Notes: generated by a model not told the origin, from the letters alone. A stretch of DNA of 64,000 nucleotides from Pseudoxanthomonas sp. X-1 (GCF_020042665.1 NZ_CP083376.1:2950001-3014000), one strand, 5' to 3'. Positions 41,423 through 50,196 are shown, counted from the stretch's first letter. Numbers and translations: made by a program.

Positions 41423-41787
41423 TGGGCACGGACGGACACGACTGCGCGCAGCTGCGGGCGCTGGCCGCGCTGTTGGCCGCGGACCGCGTCGATGCCGCGC
41501 TCGAGGCCGGACTGATGGAGGTCCATGCCGAGGCCGGCGCCTGCGCGCCGTGCGTCGAGGCGTGGGCGCAGGTGTCCGCGGCGCAGCAGCGTCTGCGCTT
41601 CGCCTGGGCCGCGCGGGAGCGCTACCGCGCGCGCGAAGCCCGCCTGGCCCGGCGCGCGGCCGAGCGCCAGGCGCGCCGGATCAAGCCCGCCGCCACCCCG
41701 AGCCCGCAGGCGCCCGCCCTGCCCCCCGCCGTAGCCGCCGCCCTGGCCCGGGCCAAGGCGCGCGCCGCCGGAACCCCGCGCACGTGA
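41422..41787 (+). CDS. Hypothetical Ala/Arg-rich protein
   Basis: A 121-residue cytoplasmic protein. The first half is predicted helical with a possible metal-binding CAQL...CAPC arrangement (GACAPCVEAW). The middle is strongly basic (ERYRAREARLARRAAERQARR), and a Pro/Ala-rich tail follows. It overlaps the hydratase stop and the nth start (GTGA) and so is translated within this operon. Similar small proteins beside nth occur in related genomes as I recall, but I assign no function. Confidence 0.7.
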   Translation: MGTDGHDCAQLRALAALLAADRVDAALEAGLMEVHAEAGACAPCVEAWAQVSAAQQRLRFAWAARERYRAREARLARRAAERQARRIKPAATPSPQAPALPPAVAAALARAKARAAGTPRT

Positions 41788-42461
41788 GCCCCGCCTCGTC
41801 ACGCCGCTCCCGCACGCTCACGCGCGCGGAGATCGCCGAGCTGTTCTCGCGTCTGGCCGAGCTCAATCCCAACCCGACCACGGAGCTGGAATACACCACG
41901 CCGTTCGAGTTGCTGATCGCGGTGATCCTGTCCGCGCAGGCCACCGATGTGGGGGTCAACAAGGCCACGCGCCGGCTGTATCCGGTGGCCAACACGCCAC
42001 AGGCGATCCTCGCGCTGGGCGAGGAAGGGCTGAAGCGCTACATCTCCACCATCGGCCTGTTCAACGCCAAGGCCAAGAACGTCATCGCCACCTGCCGGAT
42101 CCTGGTCGAGCAATACGATGGGCAGGTGCCGCGCCAGCGCGAGGCGCTCGAGGCGCTGCCCGGCGTGGGTCGCAAGACGGCCAACGTGGTGCTCAACACG
42201 GCGTTCGGCGAATCGACGATGGCGGTGGACACGCATATCTTCCGCGTCGCCAACCGCACCGGCCTGGCGCCGGGCAGGAACGTGCGCGAAGTCGAGGACC
42301 GGCTGGTCAAGGTGATCCCGCCGCAGTACCTCTACAACGCGCACCACTGGCTGATCCTGCATGGCCGCTACGTGTGCAAGGCGCGCAAGCCGGACTGTCC
42401 GCAGTGCGTGATCCGGGATCTTTGCCGGTTTCCGGACAAGACGGTCGAGCGGCAGGAGTGA
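41784..42461 (+). CDS. nth: Endonuclease III
   Basis: A 225-residue bifunctional DNA glycosylase/AP lyase that removes oxidised pyrimidines. The helix-hairpin-helix LPGVGRKTANVVLNTAFG holds the catalytic Lys, and VDTHIFRVANR the catalytic Asp. The C-terminal [4Fe-4S] loop is CKARKPDCPQCVIRDLC (C-x6-C-x2-C-x5-C). The GTG at 41784 overlaps the previous stop. The first 15 residues are basic and poorly conserved. Confidence 0.96.
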   Translation: MSPASSRRSRTLTRAEIAELFSRLAELNPNPTTELEYTTPFELLIAVILSAQATDVGVNKATRRLYPVANTPQAILALGEEGLKRYISTIGLFNAKAKNVIATCRILVEQYDGQVPRQREALEALPGVGRKTANVVLNTAFGESTMAVDTHIFRVANRTGLAPGRNVREVEDRLVKVIPPQYLYNAHHWLILHGRYVCKARKPDCPQCVIRDLCRFPDKTVERQE

Positions 42462-42539
42462 TCGGCGGGATGAAGAAAGCGGCAGATCTGCCGCTCTCAC
42501 GCACGCCTTTTTGCTCTTCTCAAAGAGGTTCTCTGCAAC

Positions 42540-42572
42540 TGGCGGAGCGGACGGGACTCGAACCTGCGACCT
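42540..42572 (-). pseudogene. 3' fragment of a tRNA-Asp gene
   Basis: On the minus strand this reads as the T-arm, 3' acceptor strand and CCA of a tRNA whose end CCGTCCGCTCCGCCA matches tRNA-Asp. The D-arm and anticodon are missing. The T-stem has an A-C mismatch, so it is not functional. Such fragments are left when elements integrate at tRNA 3' ends. No complete tRNA-Asp lies in the window. Confidence 0.75.
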
Positions 42573-42612
42573 GGTGCGGGCGTGCGACGCCTGCGCGTTT
42601 GGACGTCGGAAG

Positions 42613-42727
42613 GGCAGCGGGCCGGCGGGCGGCGTCCGCGCCTAGCGAGGCAGGAAGCCGAGCGCCCGAACCAGGGCCGGATGCCCTGATTGAGGGAAGC
42701 GCGGACGCCGCCCGCCGGCCCGCTGCC
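42613..42727. repeat. Dispersed palindromic (MITE/REP-like) element, copy A
   Basis: Perfect 29-bp terminal inverted repeats (42613-42641 and 42699-42727; GGCAGCGGGCCGGCGG...) enclose a 57-bp centre with GCGAGGCAGGAAGCCGAGCG. The same centre occurs in copy B at 45902-46017, where the arms differ in sequence yet remain self-complementary. Confidence 0.85.
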
Positions 42728-42802
42728 TCGCGCTTTGAGTAAGCAGGCTTCGGTTCGAAGAAGTCCTGATCTTTCTTCTCGCGGAGCGCCGACCCACTCC
42801 CC

Positions 42803-42870
42803 GTGGGAGCCGCCATGGCGGCGATGGGGCTTTCCCGGTAGAGCCCCATCGCCGCCACGGCGGCCCCTAC
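42803..42870. repeat. REP-type hairpin
   Basis: Near-perfect inverted repeat: GGAGCCGCCATGGCGGCGAT and its imperfect complement flank a 10-nt loop. The GTGGGAGCCGCC start is typical of REP sequences dispersed in Stenotrophomonas and pseudomonad genomes. 42728-43008 has no supported gene. Confidence 0.7.
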
Positions 42871-43008
42871 CGGCGCATGAGGCGTGGTCAGGCGCTTCCC
42901 GTTCAAGTGCCAGCGATGAAGGAACAACCGAGCCGAGGAGACGCGCCCGGCCGGGTCGAGGCTGGTGAGCGAAGTATCGCTCGCTGCCCCTTGCTCCCTC
43001 GAAGGAAC

Positions 43009-43039
43009 AAAAAAAGCGGCGGAGCCTTCGCTCCGCCGC
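43009..43039 (-). terminator. Terminator of the phosphate porin gene
   Basis: Minus-strand stem GCGGCGGAGC/GCTCCGCCGC followed by T7, about 28 bp beyond the porin stop. Strong canonical form. Confidence 0.9.
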
Positions 43040-43067
43040 CGGATGCCGTCGATCGAGGTGAAGTCGA

Positions 43068-44357
43068 TCAGAACGACACGTCGCCCCACACGCCGAACTC
43101 GCTGGTCTTGGTGTCGATGTTGCGGTCGTTGTCGCGGTGCGTGTTCTTGTAGACGGTGGCCAGCTTGAAGCCCTTGGTCACCGGGAACTCGACGCCGAGG
43201 TTGTAGTAGGTCTCTTCCAGGTTCGGATCGACGTCCTTGCTCAGCTTGGCCTTGTCGTAGCGGGCGAACAGGTTGATGCCGCCGTCGGTCAGCGCCACGT
43301 TGGCCCAGCCCGAGTAGCCGTCGGCCTTGTCGTCGACCGTGTTGGTGACGGCCCAGTTCTTGGCCTGGAAGTACTCCACGCCGGCGCGGAACCTGGAACC
43401 GGCATAGGCGGCCATCGCATCGAAGCGCTTGGCGGTCTGCGGCGGGTCGAAGTTCTGCGTTTCCTTGGCGCGCTCGCCGGTGTAACCGCCGATGGCGATG
43501 ATCGTCTCCGGCGTCGGCGCGAAGCCCAGGCGGCCTTCCCAGTCCATGCCCTTGCTGCGGCCCGGATTGCGGTAGCCACCGCCACTGACCACCGAGGCGG
43601 CGTAGTTGAAGCCGGCGCCCAGGTCGCCGAAGGCGTGCACGCCCCAGTCGGCCGAGGTGCCATAGGACAGGCGGTCGATCAGCGTGTTCTCGACGTAGCG
43701 GTAGCCGTAGTACTTCTCCACGAACGGCACCCACGGCATGTCGGCCGCACCGACGCGCACGGTGAAGGCGTCGTCGAACTTGCCCTGCACATAGGCCTTC
43801 TTGATGAAGACCTCGACGCTGTCGGCGCGCTTGCCGTCGCCGTTGGCGCTGCCCGGGCCCGGGGTCACCGAGAAGTACTGCGCGTCGGTGGTGATGTTGG
43901 CCGACCAGATGTCGTTGAACTTGTGGTCGAAGCTCAGGTAGAAGCGCTTGACGTCGAAGCCGGTACCGGTCGAGTTGGTCTTCACGCCATTGCTCTTCTG
44001 GTCGACGCTGGTCAGGTCGAAGAAGATGCGGCCGCCGATCTTGTTGTCGTTGACCAGCTTGGACAGGCTGTCCACCTTGGTGGTGGTGGCGGCCGAGGCC
44101 TCGATGGCCTGCGCCTGGACGACGTTGACCTCGGACTGGGCGTCGGACTGCGCTTCCTGCTGGGCGACCTGGGTCTGCAGCTGCTGGATCTGCGACTGCA
44201 TCGCGGCCAGCTGCGCCTTCAGCGCCTCGATCTCGGTCGCGGTCGAGGACGTCGCGGCGGCGGGCTTGGCCTTCTTGCTCGACTGGGCGTGGGCATAGGG
44301 GCTCGACGCCAGGCCGAGGCCGGCGATGACGGCCACGGCAAGGATATGGGAACGCAT
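43068..44357 (-). CDS. OprO/OprP-family phosphate-selective porin
   Basis: A 429-residue outer-membrane porin. The signal peptide (about 1-25) ends AHAQ. A coiled-coil stretch follows at about 40-85 (EIEALKAQLAAMQSQIQQL). The beta-barrel part shows FDVKRFYLSFDHKF and FVEKYYGYRYVENTL, as in OprO/OprP, and ends in Phe (WGDVSF), the outer-membrane insertion signal. It is divergent from pstS with phased Pho-box-like heptamers between, so expression under phosphate limitation is likely. The ATG at 44357 gives the signal peptide. Confidence 0.9.
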   Translation of the reverse strand: MRSHILAVAVIAGLGLASSPYAHAQSSKKAKPAAATSSTATEIEALKAQLAAMQSQIQQLQTQVAQQEAQSDAQSEVNVVQAQAIEASAATTTKVDSLSKLVNDNKIGGRIFFDLTSVDQKSNGVKTNSTGTGFDVKRFYLSFDHKFNDIWSANITTDAQYFSVTPGPGSANGDGKRADSVEVFIKKAYVQGKFDDAFTVRVGAADMPWVPFVEKYYGYRYVENTLIDRLSYGTSADWGVHAFGDLGAGFNYAASVVSGGGYRNPGRSKGMDWEGRLGFAPTPETIIAIGGYTGERAKETQNFDPPQTAKRFDAMAAYAGSRFRAGVEYFQAKNWAVTNTVDDKADGYSGWANVALTDGGINLFARYDKAKLSKDVDPNLEETYYNLGVEFPVTKGFKLATVYKNTHRDNDRNIDTKTSEFGVWGDVSF

Positions 44358-44438
44358 GGTTCTCTCCGGGTGGTGGGATGCGAGGTCTGTGCCCCTGGTG
44401 CTCCCCCGGGGCGACGGCGTGAAGATTCCGCTAAGCCG

Positions 44439-44467
44439 ATGACGCTCACGCGTCACTTCGATGACAG
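44439..44467 (-). promoter_or_regulatory. Candidate Pho box of the porin gene
   Basis: On the minus strand, CTGTCAT (44467-44461, perfect), GTGACGC and GCGTCAT (44445-44439) recur at exact 11-bp phasing. The outer heptamers fit the PhoB half-site well and the middle one poorly. It lies about 80 bp upstream of the porin start. Confidence 0.5.
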
Positions 44468-44504
44468 TCGCAAGACACCGCGGCGGATCCCTGTCACGGC
44501 AGGG

Positions 44505-44522
44505 ACGTCATCCAGCTGTCAC
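44505..44522 (+). promoter_or_regulatory. Candidate Pho box of pstS1
   Basis: ACGTCAT, 4 bp, then CTGTCAC: 5 of 7 and 7 of 7 matches to the PhoB half-site at 11-bp phasing, about 90 bp upstream of the pstS1 start. Another CTGTCAC lies at 44491-44497 out of phase. Confidence 0.6.
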
Positions 44523-44613
44523 GAATATTTCTTCAAAGCATCATCGAATCGTCCTGCAATGGCGCCCATCGCCGGCAATGCCGCCGGTGCACCACCCGCC
44601 AGGAGCTTCCTTC

Positions 44614-45642
44614 GTGACCCACCTTTCCAAGATCCGCGTACTCGCGGGTGCCGTCGTCGCCACCCTGGCGCTGACCGCCAATCCGGCCTCGGCTGCCGAC
44701 ATCACCGGCGCCGGCGCCTCCTTCATCTATCCGGTGGTGACCAAGTGGTCGGCCGACTACGCCACCGCCACCGGCAACAAGGTCAACTACCAGTCGATCG
44801 GTTCGGGCGGCGGCATTGCCCAGATCAAGGCCAACACGGTGGACTTCGGCTCGTCGGACAAGCCGCTGGATCCGGCCGAGCTGTCGGCCTCGGGCCTGGT
44901 GCAGTTCCCGTCGGTGATCGGCGGCGTGGTGCCGGTGCTCAACGTGGCCGGCGTCGCCCCGGGCGCGCTGAAGCTGGACGGCGCCACCCTGGCCAACATC
45001 TTCCTGGGCAAGATCGCCAAGTGGAACGATCCGGCGATCGCCGCGCTGAACCCGGGCCTGACCCTGCCCGACCAGAAGATCACCATCGTCCACCGCTCCG
45101 ACGGTTCGGGCACCAGCTTCAACTTCACCAACTACCTGTCAAAGGTCAGCCCCGAGTGGAAGTCCAAGATCGGCGAAGGCACCACCGTGCAGTGGCCGGC
45201 CGGCATCGGCGGCAAGGGCAACGAGGGCGTCGCCGCCTACGTCAAGCAGATCAAGGGCGGCGTGGGCTACGTCGAGTACGCCTATGCGCTGCAGAACAAG
45301 CTGGCCTACGCGTCGATGCGCAACTCGGCCGGCAAGTTCGTGCTGCCCAGCGATGAGACCTTCTCGGCCGCCGCCTCCAGCGCCGACTGGTCCAAGTCCA
45401 AGGACTTCAACCTGGTCATCACCAACGCCCCGGGCGCCGAGGCGTGGCCGATCACCGCGACCAACTTCATCCTGATGCGCAAGTCGCCCAAGAGCGCCGC
45501 CAGCGCCAAGGGCGCCAAGGAGTTCTTCAAGTGGGTCTACGCCTCCGGCGACGCCCAGGCCAAGGCACTGGACTATGTGCCGCTGCCCGACGCGCTGGTG
45601 CAGCAGATCGAGACCTACTGGTCGACCAACCTGAAGTACTGA
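44614..45642 (+). CDS. pstS: Phosphate ABC transporter substrate-binding protein (soluble)
   Basis: A 342-residue periplasmic phosphate-binding protein. The signal peptide ends NPASAAD, and the mature protein starts ITGAGASFIYPVVTKW. Phosphate-ligand motifs are visible: GAGASF, QSIGSGGGIAQIKA, DFGSSDKPL and RSDGSGTSFNFTNYL. The GTG at 44614 is favoured by CAGGAG 9 nt upstream; in-frame codons further upstream lack this. It is about 70-75 percent similar by eye to the lipoprotein paralogue downstream. A candidate Pho box precedes it and a terminator follows, so it can be expressed independently. Confidence 0.95.
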   Translation: MTHLSKIRVLAGAVVATLALTANPASAADITGAGASFIYPVVTKWSADYATATGNKVNYQSIGSGGGIAQIKANTVDFGSSDKPLDPAELSASGLVQFPSVIGGVVPVLNVAGVAPGALKLDGATLANIFLGKIAKWNDPAIAALNPGLTLPDQKITIVHRSDGSGTSFNFTNYLSKVSPEWKSKIGEGTTVQWPAGIGGKGNEGVAAYVKQIKGGVGYVEYAYALQNKLAYASMRNSAGKFVLPSDETFSAAASSADWSKSKDFNLVITNAPGAEAWPITATNFILMRKSPKSAASAKGAKEFFKWVYASGDAQAKALDYVPLPDALVQQIETYWSTNLKY

Positions 45643-45681
45643 GCGGACGCGCGGCCTCCTGCGGCCGCACGACGTTCGATG

Positions 45682-45710
45682 ACGCGGCCCTTTGTGGGCC
45701 GCGTTTTTTT
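45682..45710 (+). terminator. Terminator of pstS1
   Basis: Stem ACGCGGCCC/GGGCCGCGT with a 5-nt loop, then T7, 40 bp after the stop. Confidence 0.9.
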
Positions 45711-45901
45711 GTGCGGGGAGGCACATAACCTCGCCGCAGACGAAGGGGCGCTCGAAGTCACGACCTAGCGACTGAAGGGCGGTGTGCTTTTGCTACTCGC
45801 TTCGGTGGCCGGCCCGGGAAAGCCCCGACCCCTCCCCATCCCTCCCTGCGCTGCGCGCAAGGGAAGGGGCACAAACCGAAGCCCTGTGGCCTGGCGCGCG
45901 A

Positions 45902-46017
45902 GGCAGCGGTCCGGCGGGCGGGGGCCGCGCCGAGCGAGGCAGGAAGCCGAGCGCCTTCAGGCAGGGCAGGATGCCCCGATCAAGGGATAAGCGGCTCCCG
46001 CCCGCCGGACCGCTGCC
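45902..46017. repeat. Dispersed palindromic (MITE/REP-like) element, copy B
   Basis: 27-bp terminal inverted repeats (45902-45928 and 45991-46017) with one mismatch enclose a centre sharing GAGCGAGGCAGGAAGCCGAG with copy A. It lies between pstS1 and pstS2. 45711-45901 and 46018-46049 hold no supported gene. Confidence 0.85.
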
Positions 46018-46049
46018 CCTCCGAAGCCGGAAAACGTGCCCCGGCCACG

Positions 46050-46067
46050 GCGTCATGACCCTGTAAC
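46050..46067 (+). promoter_or_regulatory. Candidate Pho box of pstS2
   Basis: GCGTCAT, 4 bp, then CTGTAAC: 5 of 7 and 6 of 7 matches at 11-bp phasing, 73 bp upstream of pstS2. The following AAGCATCATC also occurs after the pstS1 box and may belong to the promoter. Confidence 0.55.
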
Positions 46068-46139
46068 AAAAGCATCATCCAATAGCGCCAAGCAGGCCGG
46101 ATGTTCGTCTGCGCCCTCTTCGCTTCCCTGGAGTTGCCC

Positions 46140-47240
46140 ATGCGTTTCAAGCCGGCCCGCGCGGCCCTGCTGTCCCTGTCCGTTGCCCTGGCCGTCGCGG
46201 CCTGCAGCAAGCCCGCCGACCAGGCCAACACCGCCGCCACACCGGGCGCCGACGGCGCTCCCCAGCCGGCCGCGGCCGCGAAGAACCCCAACGCCGCGCA
46301 GATCTCCGGCGCCGGCGCGTCCTTCATCTATCCGCTGGTGTCCAAGTGGTCGTCCGACTACGCCGCCAGCACCGGCAACCAGGTCAACTACCAGTCCATC
46401 GGCTCCGGCGGCGGCATCGCCCAGATCAAGGCCAAGACCGTGGACTTCGGTTCTTCGGACAAGCCGCTGTCCAGCGAGGAACTGGCGCAGTCGGGCCTGG
46501 GGCAGTTCCCCTCCGCCATCGGAGGCGTGGTGCCGGTGGTCAACCTGGACGGCGTGGACGCCGGCAAGCTGCGCCTGACCGGCGAACTGCTGGCCAACAT
46601 CTTCCTGGGCAAGATCGCCAAGTGGAACGACCCGGCGCTGGTGGCCGTCAATCCGGACCTGAAGCTGCCGGACGCCAAGATCAACCTGGTGCACCGCTCC
46701 GATGGTTCGGGCACCAGCTTCAACTTCACCAACTACCTGTCCAAGGTCAGCCCGGAGTGGAAGTCCAAGGTCGGCGAAGGCACCTCGGTGCAGTGGCCCG
46801 ACGGCGTGGGCGGCAAGGGCAACGAAGGCGTGGCCTCGTACGTGAAGCAGATCAAGAACTCGATCGGCTACGTCGAGCTGGCCTATGCCCTGCAGAGCAA
46901 CATGCCCTACACCGCCATGCAGAATGCGGCCGGCCAGTGGGTGCAGCCGGATGCGGCCTCCTTCGCCGCCGCGGCCGAGAGCGCGGACTGGGCCAACGCC
47001 AAGGACTTCAACCTGGTGATCACCAACGCGCCCGGCGAGAAGGCATGGCCGATCACCGCCACCAACTTCATGCTGATGCACAAGCAGTCGGCCGACGCCA
47101 AGCGCAACGCCGACACGCTGGCGTTCTTCAAGTGGGCCTTCGAGCACGGCCAGAAGCAGGCCGAAGACCTCCACTACGTGCCGCTGCCGGCGCCGCTGGT
47201 GCAGCAGATCGAGGCGTACTGGACGGCGGAGTTCAAGTGA
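46140..47240 (+). CDS. pstS: Phosphate ABC transporter substrate-binding lipoprotein
   Basis: A 366-residue PstS paralogue with a lipobox (AVAAC, Cys22) and an Ala/Pro-rich linker (residues 25-60) before the binding domain. The same ligand motifs as pstS1 occur: GAGASFIYPLVSKW, QSIGSGGGIAQIKA, DFGSSDKPLS and RSDGSGTSFNFTNYL. The ATG at 46140, with GGAG about 8 nt upstream, gives the lipoprotein signal; an upstream ATG at 46101 is less likely. It leads into pstCAB-phoU but is separated from pstC by a 286-bp repeat array. Tethered PstS probably delivers phosphate to PstCA while soluble PstS1 scavenges. Confidence 0.93.
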   Translation: MRFKPARAALLSLSVALAVAACSKPADQANTAATPGADGAPQPAAAAKNPNAAQISGAGASFIYPLVSKWSSDYAASTGNQVNYQSIGSGGGIAQIKAKTVDFGSSDKPLSSEELAQSGLGQFPSAIGGVVPVVNLDGVDAGKLRLTGELLANIFLGKIAKWNDPALVAVNPDLKLPDAKINLVHRSDGSGTSFNFTNYLSKVSPEWKSKVGEGTSVQWPDGVGGKGNEGVASYVKQIKNSIGYVELAYALQSNMPYTAMQNAAGQWVQPDAASFAAAAESADWANAKDFNLVITNAPGEKAWPITATNFMLMHKQSADAKRNADTLAFFKWAFEHGQKQAEDLHYVPLPAPLVQQIEAYWTAEFK

Positions 47241-47306
47241 CGCAGCGGCGCGGCTGGGCCATAGGCCCGGCCGCCTTTGCCGCTGCCGGAGGCGGCATGC
47301 CGCCTC

Positions 47307-47485
47307 CATCCACGCGAAAGCGGGAATGACCAGTTGAGAGACGGCTTTCCGCTTCCGCGGCAATGAAGAGTTGAAAGAACACTTGCCCGCTTTCGCGGCA
47401 ATTGAAGAATTGAAAAGCCGCTTTCCCGCCTCCGCGGCAATCACGAACTGAAAGATTGTGCGTTCACGCTTTCGCGGCAACAACG
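47307..47485. repeat. Five-unit degenerate palindromic repeat array between pstS2 and pstC
   Basis: Five copies of a unit of 37-40 bp. The core is CGCTTTCGCGGCAAT (first copy CGCGAAAGCGGGAAT) followed by GA-GTTGAAA-type sequence. Core AAT/AAC positions are 47325, 47362, 47400, 47439 and 47479, so the period is 37, 38, 39, then 40 bp. Each unit can form a short TTCG/GAAA-capped hairpin. The units resemble the dispersed ATTCCCGCTTTCGCGGGAAT repeat. No gene lies in 47241-47526. Confidence 0.85.
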
Positions 47486-47526
47486 CCGCGTCGCGTCTCC
47501 CGCCCCCCTCCGAGCCCTCATCCTGC

Positions 47527-48495
47527 ATGAACGCAGCAACGCTCCCCCTTCCCGACGGCAACTCGCGCGACGCGCGCGATGCGCGTGCCGACCGCCTGTT
47601 CCGCTGGGTGCTGGTCGGCACCGTGGTCTTCGTGCTGGTCGCGCTGGCCAGCGCCGCCCTGTCCATGCTCTGGGGCGGGCGCCACGTGCTGCTCGACCAG
47701 GGCTGGCACTTCATCACCTCCACCGACTGGAATCCGGTGGAGAACAAGTACGGCGCACTGGCGCCGATCTACGGCACGCTGGTCACCGCCGTCATCGCCA
47801 TGATCATCGCCGTGCCGGTGAGCTTCGGCATCGCCTTCTTCCTCACCGAAGTAGCGCCGCGCTGGCTGCGCGGCCCGATCGGTACGGCCATCGAACTGCT
47901 GGCCGGCATTCCCTCGATCATCTACGGCATGTGGGGCCTGTTCGTGCTGGTGCCGGTCATGACCGAATACGTCACGCCCTGGCTCAACGACAGCCTCGGC
48001 ACCCTGCCGGTGGTCGGCGTCCTGTTCCAGGGACCGCCGCTGGGCATCGGCATCCTGACCGCCGGCTTCGTGCTGGCGATCATGGTCATCCCCTTCATCT
48101 CCTCGGTGATGCGCGAGGTGTTCCTGACCGTGCCCACGCGCCTGAAGGAATCGGCCTACGCGCTGGGCGCGACCAAGTGGGAGGTGAGCTGGGACATCGT
48201 CCTGCCCTACACCCGCTCGGCGGTGATCGGCGGCATTTTCCTGGGATTGGGCCGTGCGCTGGGCGAGACCATGGCCGTGGCCTTCGTGGTCGGCAACAGC
48301 GTCAGCCTGTCGGCCTCGCTGCTGATGCCGGGCACCACCATCGCCGCGCTGATCGCCAACGACTTCGGCGAGGCCACCGAGACCTACCGCTCGGCGCTGC
48401 TGCTGCTGGGCTTCATCCTGTTCATCGTGACCTTCGCGGTGCTGGCCGCCGCGCGCTTCATGCTGATGCAGCTGTCCCGCCGGGAGGGCAACTGA
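47527..48495 (+). CDS. pstC: Phosphate ABC transporter permease PstC
   Basis: A 322-residue inner-membrane permease with about six core helices. The transporter motif GIPSIIYGMWGLFVLVP and the EAA-loop region ESAYALGATKWEVSWDIVLP are present, followed by GRALGETMAVAFVVGN. It forms the channel with PstA. The ATG at 47527 is chosen because the open frame upstream runs through the repeat array. The stop overlaps the pstA start (ACTGATG). Confidence 0.95.
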   Translation: MNAATLPLPDGNSRDARDARADRLFRWVLVGTVVFVLVALASAALSMLWGGRHVLLDQGWHFITSTDWNPVENKYGALAPIYGTLVTAVIAMIIAVPVSFGIAFFLTEVAPRWLRGPIGTAIELLAGIPSIIYGMWGLFVLVPVMTEYVTPWLNDSLGTLPVVGVLFQGPPLGIGILTAGFVLAIMVIPFISSVMREVFLTVPTRLKESAYALGATKWEVSWDIVLPYTRSAVIGGIFLGLGRALGETMAVAFVVGNSVSLSASLLMPGTTIAALIANDFGEATETYRSALLLLGFILFIVTFAVLAAARFMLMQLSRREGN

Positions 48496-49346
48496 TGTCC
48501 AGCGCCGCCATCTATGCGCGCCGCCGCGTGGTCAACGTGCTGGCGATCTTCATCTCCTGCATCACCGCGCTGTTCGGCCTGGCGTTCCTGGCCTGGATCC
48601 TGTGGACGCTGGTGGCCAAGGGCATCGCCGGGATCAACCTGGACCTGTTCGTCCAGAACACGCCGCCGCCGATGCAGGAAGGCGGCCTGCGCAACGCCTT
48701 CTTCGGCAGCGCGGTGATGTGCGTGCTGGCGATCGTGATCGGCGCGCCGCTGGGCGTGCTGGCCGGCACCTGGCTGGCCGAGTACGGCAACGCGCGCAAG
48801 GCCGGCACGGTGGTGCGCTTCGTCAACGACATCCTGCTGTCGGCGCCCTCGATCGTGCTGGGCCTGTTCGTATACGCGATGGTGGTCTCGGTGATCGGCT
48901 TCTCGGCGCTGGCCGGTGCGATTTCGCTGGCCTTCATCGTGCTGCCGGTGGTGGTGCGCACCACCGACGAGATGCTGCGCCTGGTGCCGGCGCAGATGCG
49001 CGAGGCCGCGCTGTCGCTGGGCATCCCGCAGTGGAAGGTGATCATGCAGGTGCTCTACCGCAGCGCCTCTGCGGGCATCGTCACCGGCATCCTGCTGGCG
49101 CTGGCGCGCATTTCCGGCGAGACCGCGCCGCTGCTGTTCACCGCCTTCGGCAACCAGTTCTGGAGCAGCAACATCTTCCGCCCGATGGCCTCGGTGCCGG
49201 TGGTGATGAACCAGTTCGCCGGCAGCCCCTACGAAACCTGGCAGACCCTGGCCTGGGCCGGCGCGCTGGTCCTGACCGTGTTCGTCCTGCTTGTCAGCCT
49301 CGGCGCGCGCTTCTTCCTGCTGCGCAACCGGATCTCCAATGACTGA
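48495..49346 (+). CDS. pstA: Phosphate ABC transporter permease PstA
   Basis: A 283-residue permease partner of PstC. Hydrophobic segments include [18 protein letters not shown]. The EAA loop [20 protein letters not shown] is followed by [20 protein letters not shown], typical of PstA. The ATG at 48495 shares one base with the pstC stop, and the 3' end overlaps pstB by 8 bp, so the genes are tightly coupled. Confidence 0.95.
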   Translation: MSSAAIYARRRVVNVLAIFISCITALFGLAFLAWILWTLVAKGIAGINLDLFVQNTPPPMQEGGLRNAFFGSAVMCVLAIVIGAPLGVLAGTWLAEYGNARKAGTVVRFVNDILLSAPSIVLGLFVYAMVVSVIGFSALAGAISLAFIVLPVVVRTTDEMLRLVPAQMREAALSLGIPQWKVIMQVLYRSASAGIVTGILLALARISGETAPLLFTAFGNQFWSSNIFRPMASVPVVMNQFAGSPYETWQTLAWAGALVLTVFVLLVSLGARFFLLRNRISND

Positions 49347-50196
49347 TCTCTCGATGGATCCCACCATGAACGATGTGCAGCACGCCTCGCCCGCCCCGCG
49401 CCTGACCCCGGTCACCACCGAGCGCGGCGCGCTGCCGCCGGCCGAGGTCAAGCTCGAAGCCCGCGGCCTGGACTTCTACTACGGCAACTTCCACGCGCTC
49501 AAGGGCATCAACCTGCAGATCCCGGAGAAGCGCGTGACCGCGCTGATCGGTCCCTCGGGCTGCGGCAAGTCCACGCTGCTGCGCATCTTCAACCGCATCT
49601 ACGCGCTCTATCCCAAGCTGCGCGCCACCGGCGAGGTGCTGCTGGACGGCGAGGACATCCTCTCGCCCAGGTATCCGATGAACCGCCTGCGCAGCAAGGT
49701 CGGCATGGTGTTCCAGAAGCCGGTGCCGTTCCCGATGACCATCTTCGAGAACGTCGCCTACGGCATCCGCCACCACGAGAAGCTGTCCAAGGCCGACATG
49801 AACGATCGCGTCGAGCAGGCCCTGCGCCAGGGTGCGCTGTGGGACGAGGTGAAGGACAAGCTGGGCCAGAGCGCGCTCGGGCTGTCCGGTGGCCAGCAGC
49901 AGCGCCTGTGCATCGCCCGCGCCGTGGCGCTGCGTCCCAGCGTGCTGCTGCTGGACGAGCCGACCTCGGCGCTGGACCCGATCTCCACCAGCCGCATCGA
50001 GCAGCTGGTCGAAGAGCTCAAGCAGGACTACACCATCGCCATCGTCACCCACAACATGCAGCAGGCCGCGCGCGTGAGCGACTACACCGCCTTCATGTAC
50101 CTGGGCGATCTGATCGAACACGATGCCACCTCGATCATCTTCTCGCGTCCGTCCAAGCAGCAGACCGAGGACTACATCACCGGGCGGTTCGGTTGA
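49339..50196 (+). CDS. pstB: Phosphate ABC transporter ATP-binding protein PstB
   Basis: A 285-residue ABC ATPase. Walker [14 protein letters not shown]-loop [11 protein letters not shown], signature [13 protein letters not shown], Walker [13 protein letters not shown] and the switch His in IVTHNMQQA are all present. The first about 30 residues are not conserved. Possible starts are 49339, 49354 and 49366. 49339 is chosen because it overlaps the pstA stop, but a shorter form is possible. Confidence 0.95.
   Translation: MTDLSMDPTMNDVQHASPAPRLTPVTTERGALPPAEVKLEARGLDFYYGNFHALKGINLQIPEKRVTALIGPSGCGKSTLLRIFNRIYALYPKLRATGEVLLDGEDILSPRYPMNRLRSKVGMVFQKPVPFPMTIFENVAYGIRHHEKLSKADMNDRVEQALRQGALWDEVKDKLGQSALGLSGGQQQRLCIARAVALRPSVLLLDEPTSALDPISTSRIEQLVEELKQDYTIAIVTHNMQQAARVSDYTAFMYLGDLIEHDATSIIFSRPSKQQTEDYITGRFG

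Noticed and set aside
42478..42495. Palindrome AGCGGCAGATCTGCCGCT after nth as a terminator
   Set aside because: The stem is good, but no T-run follows within a normal distance, so its role is unclear.
47307..47485. CRISPR array-like periodicity
   Set aside because: The units are palindromic and degenerate throughout, with no constant repeat alternating with unique spacers, and there are no cas genes nearby.
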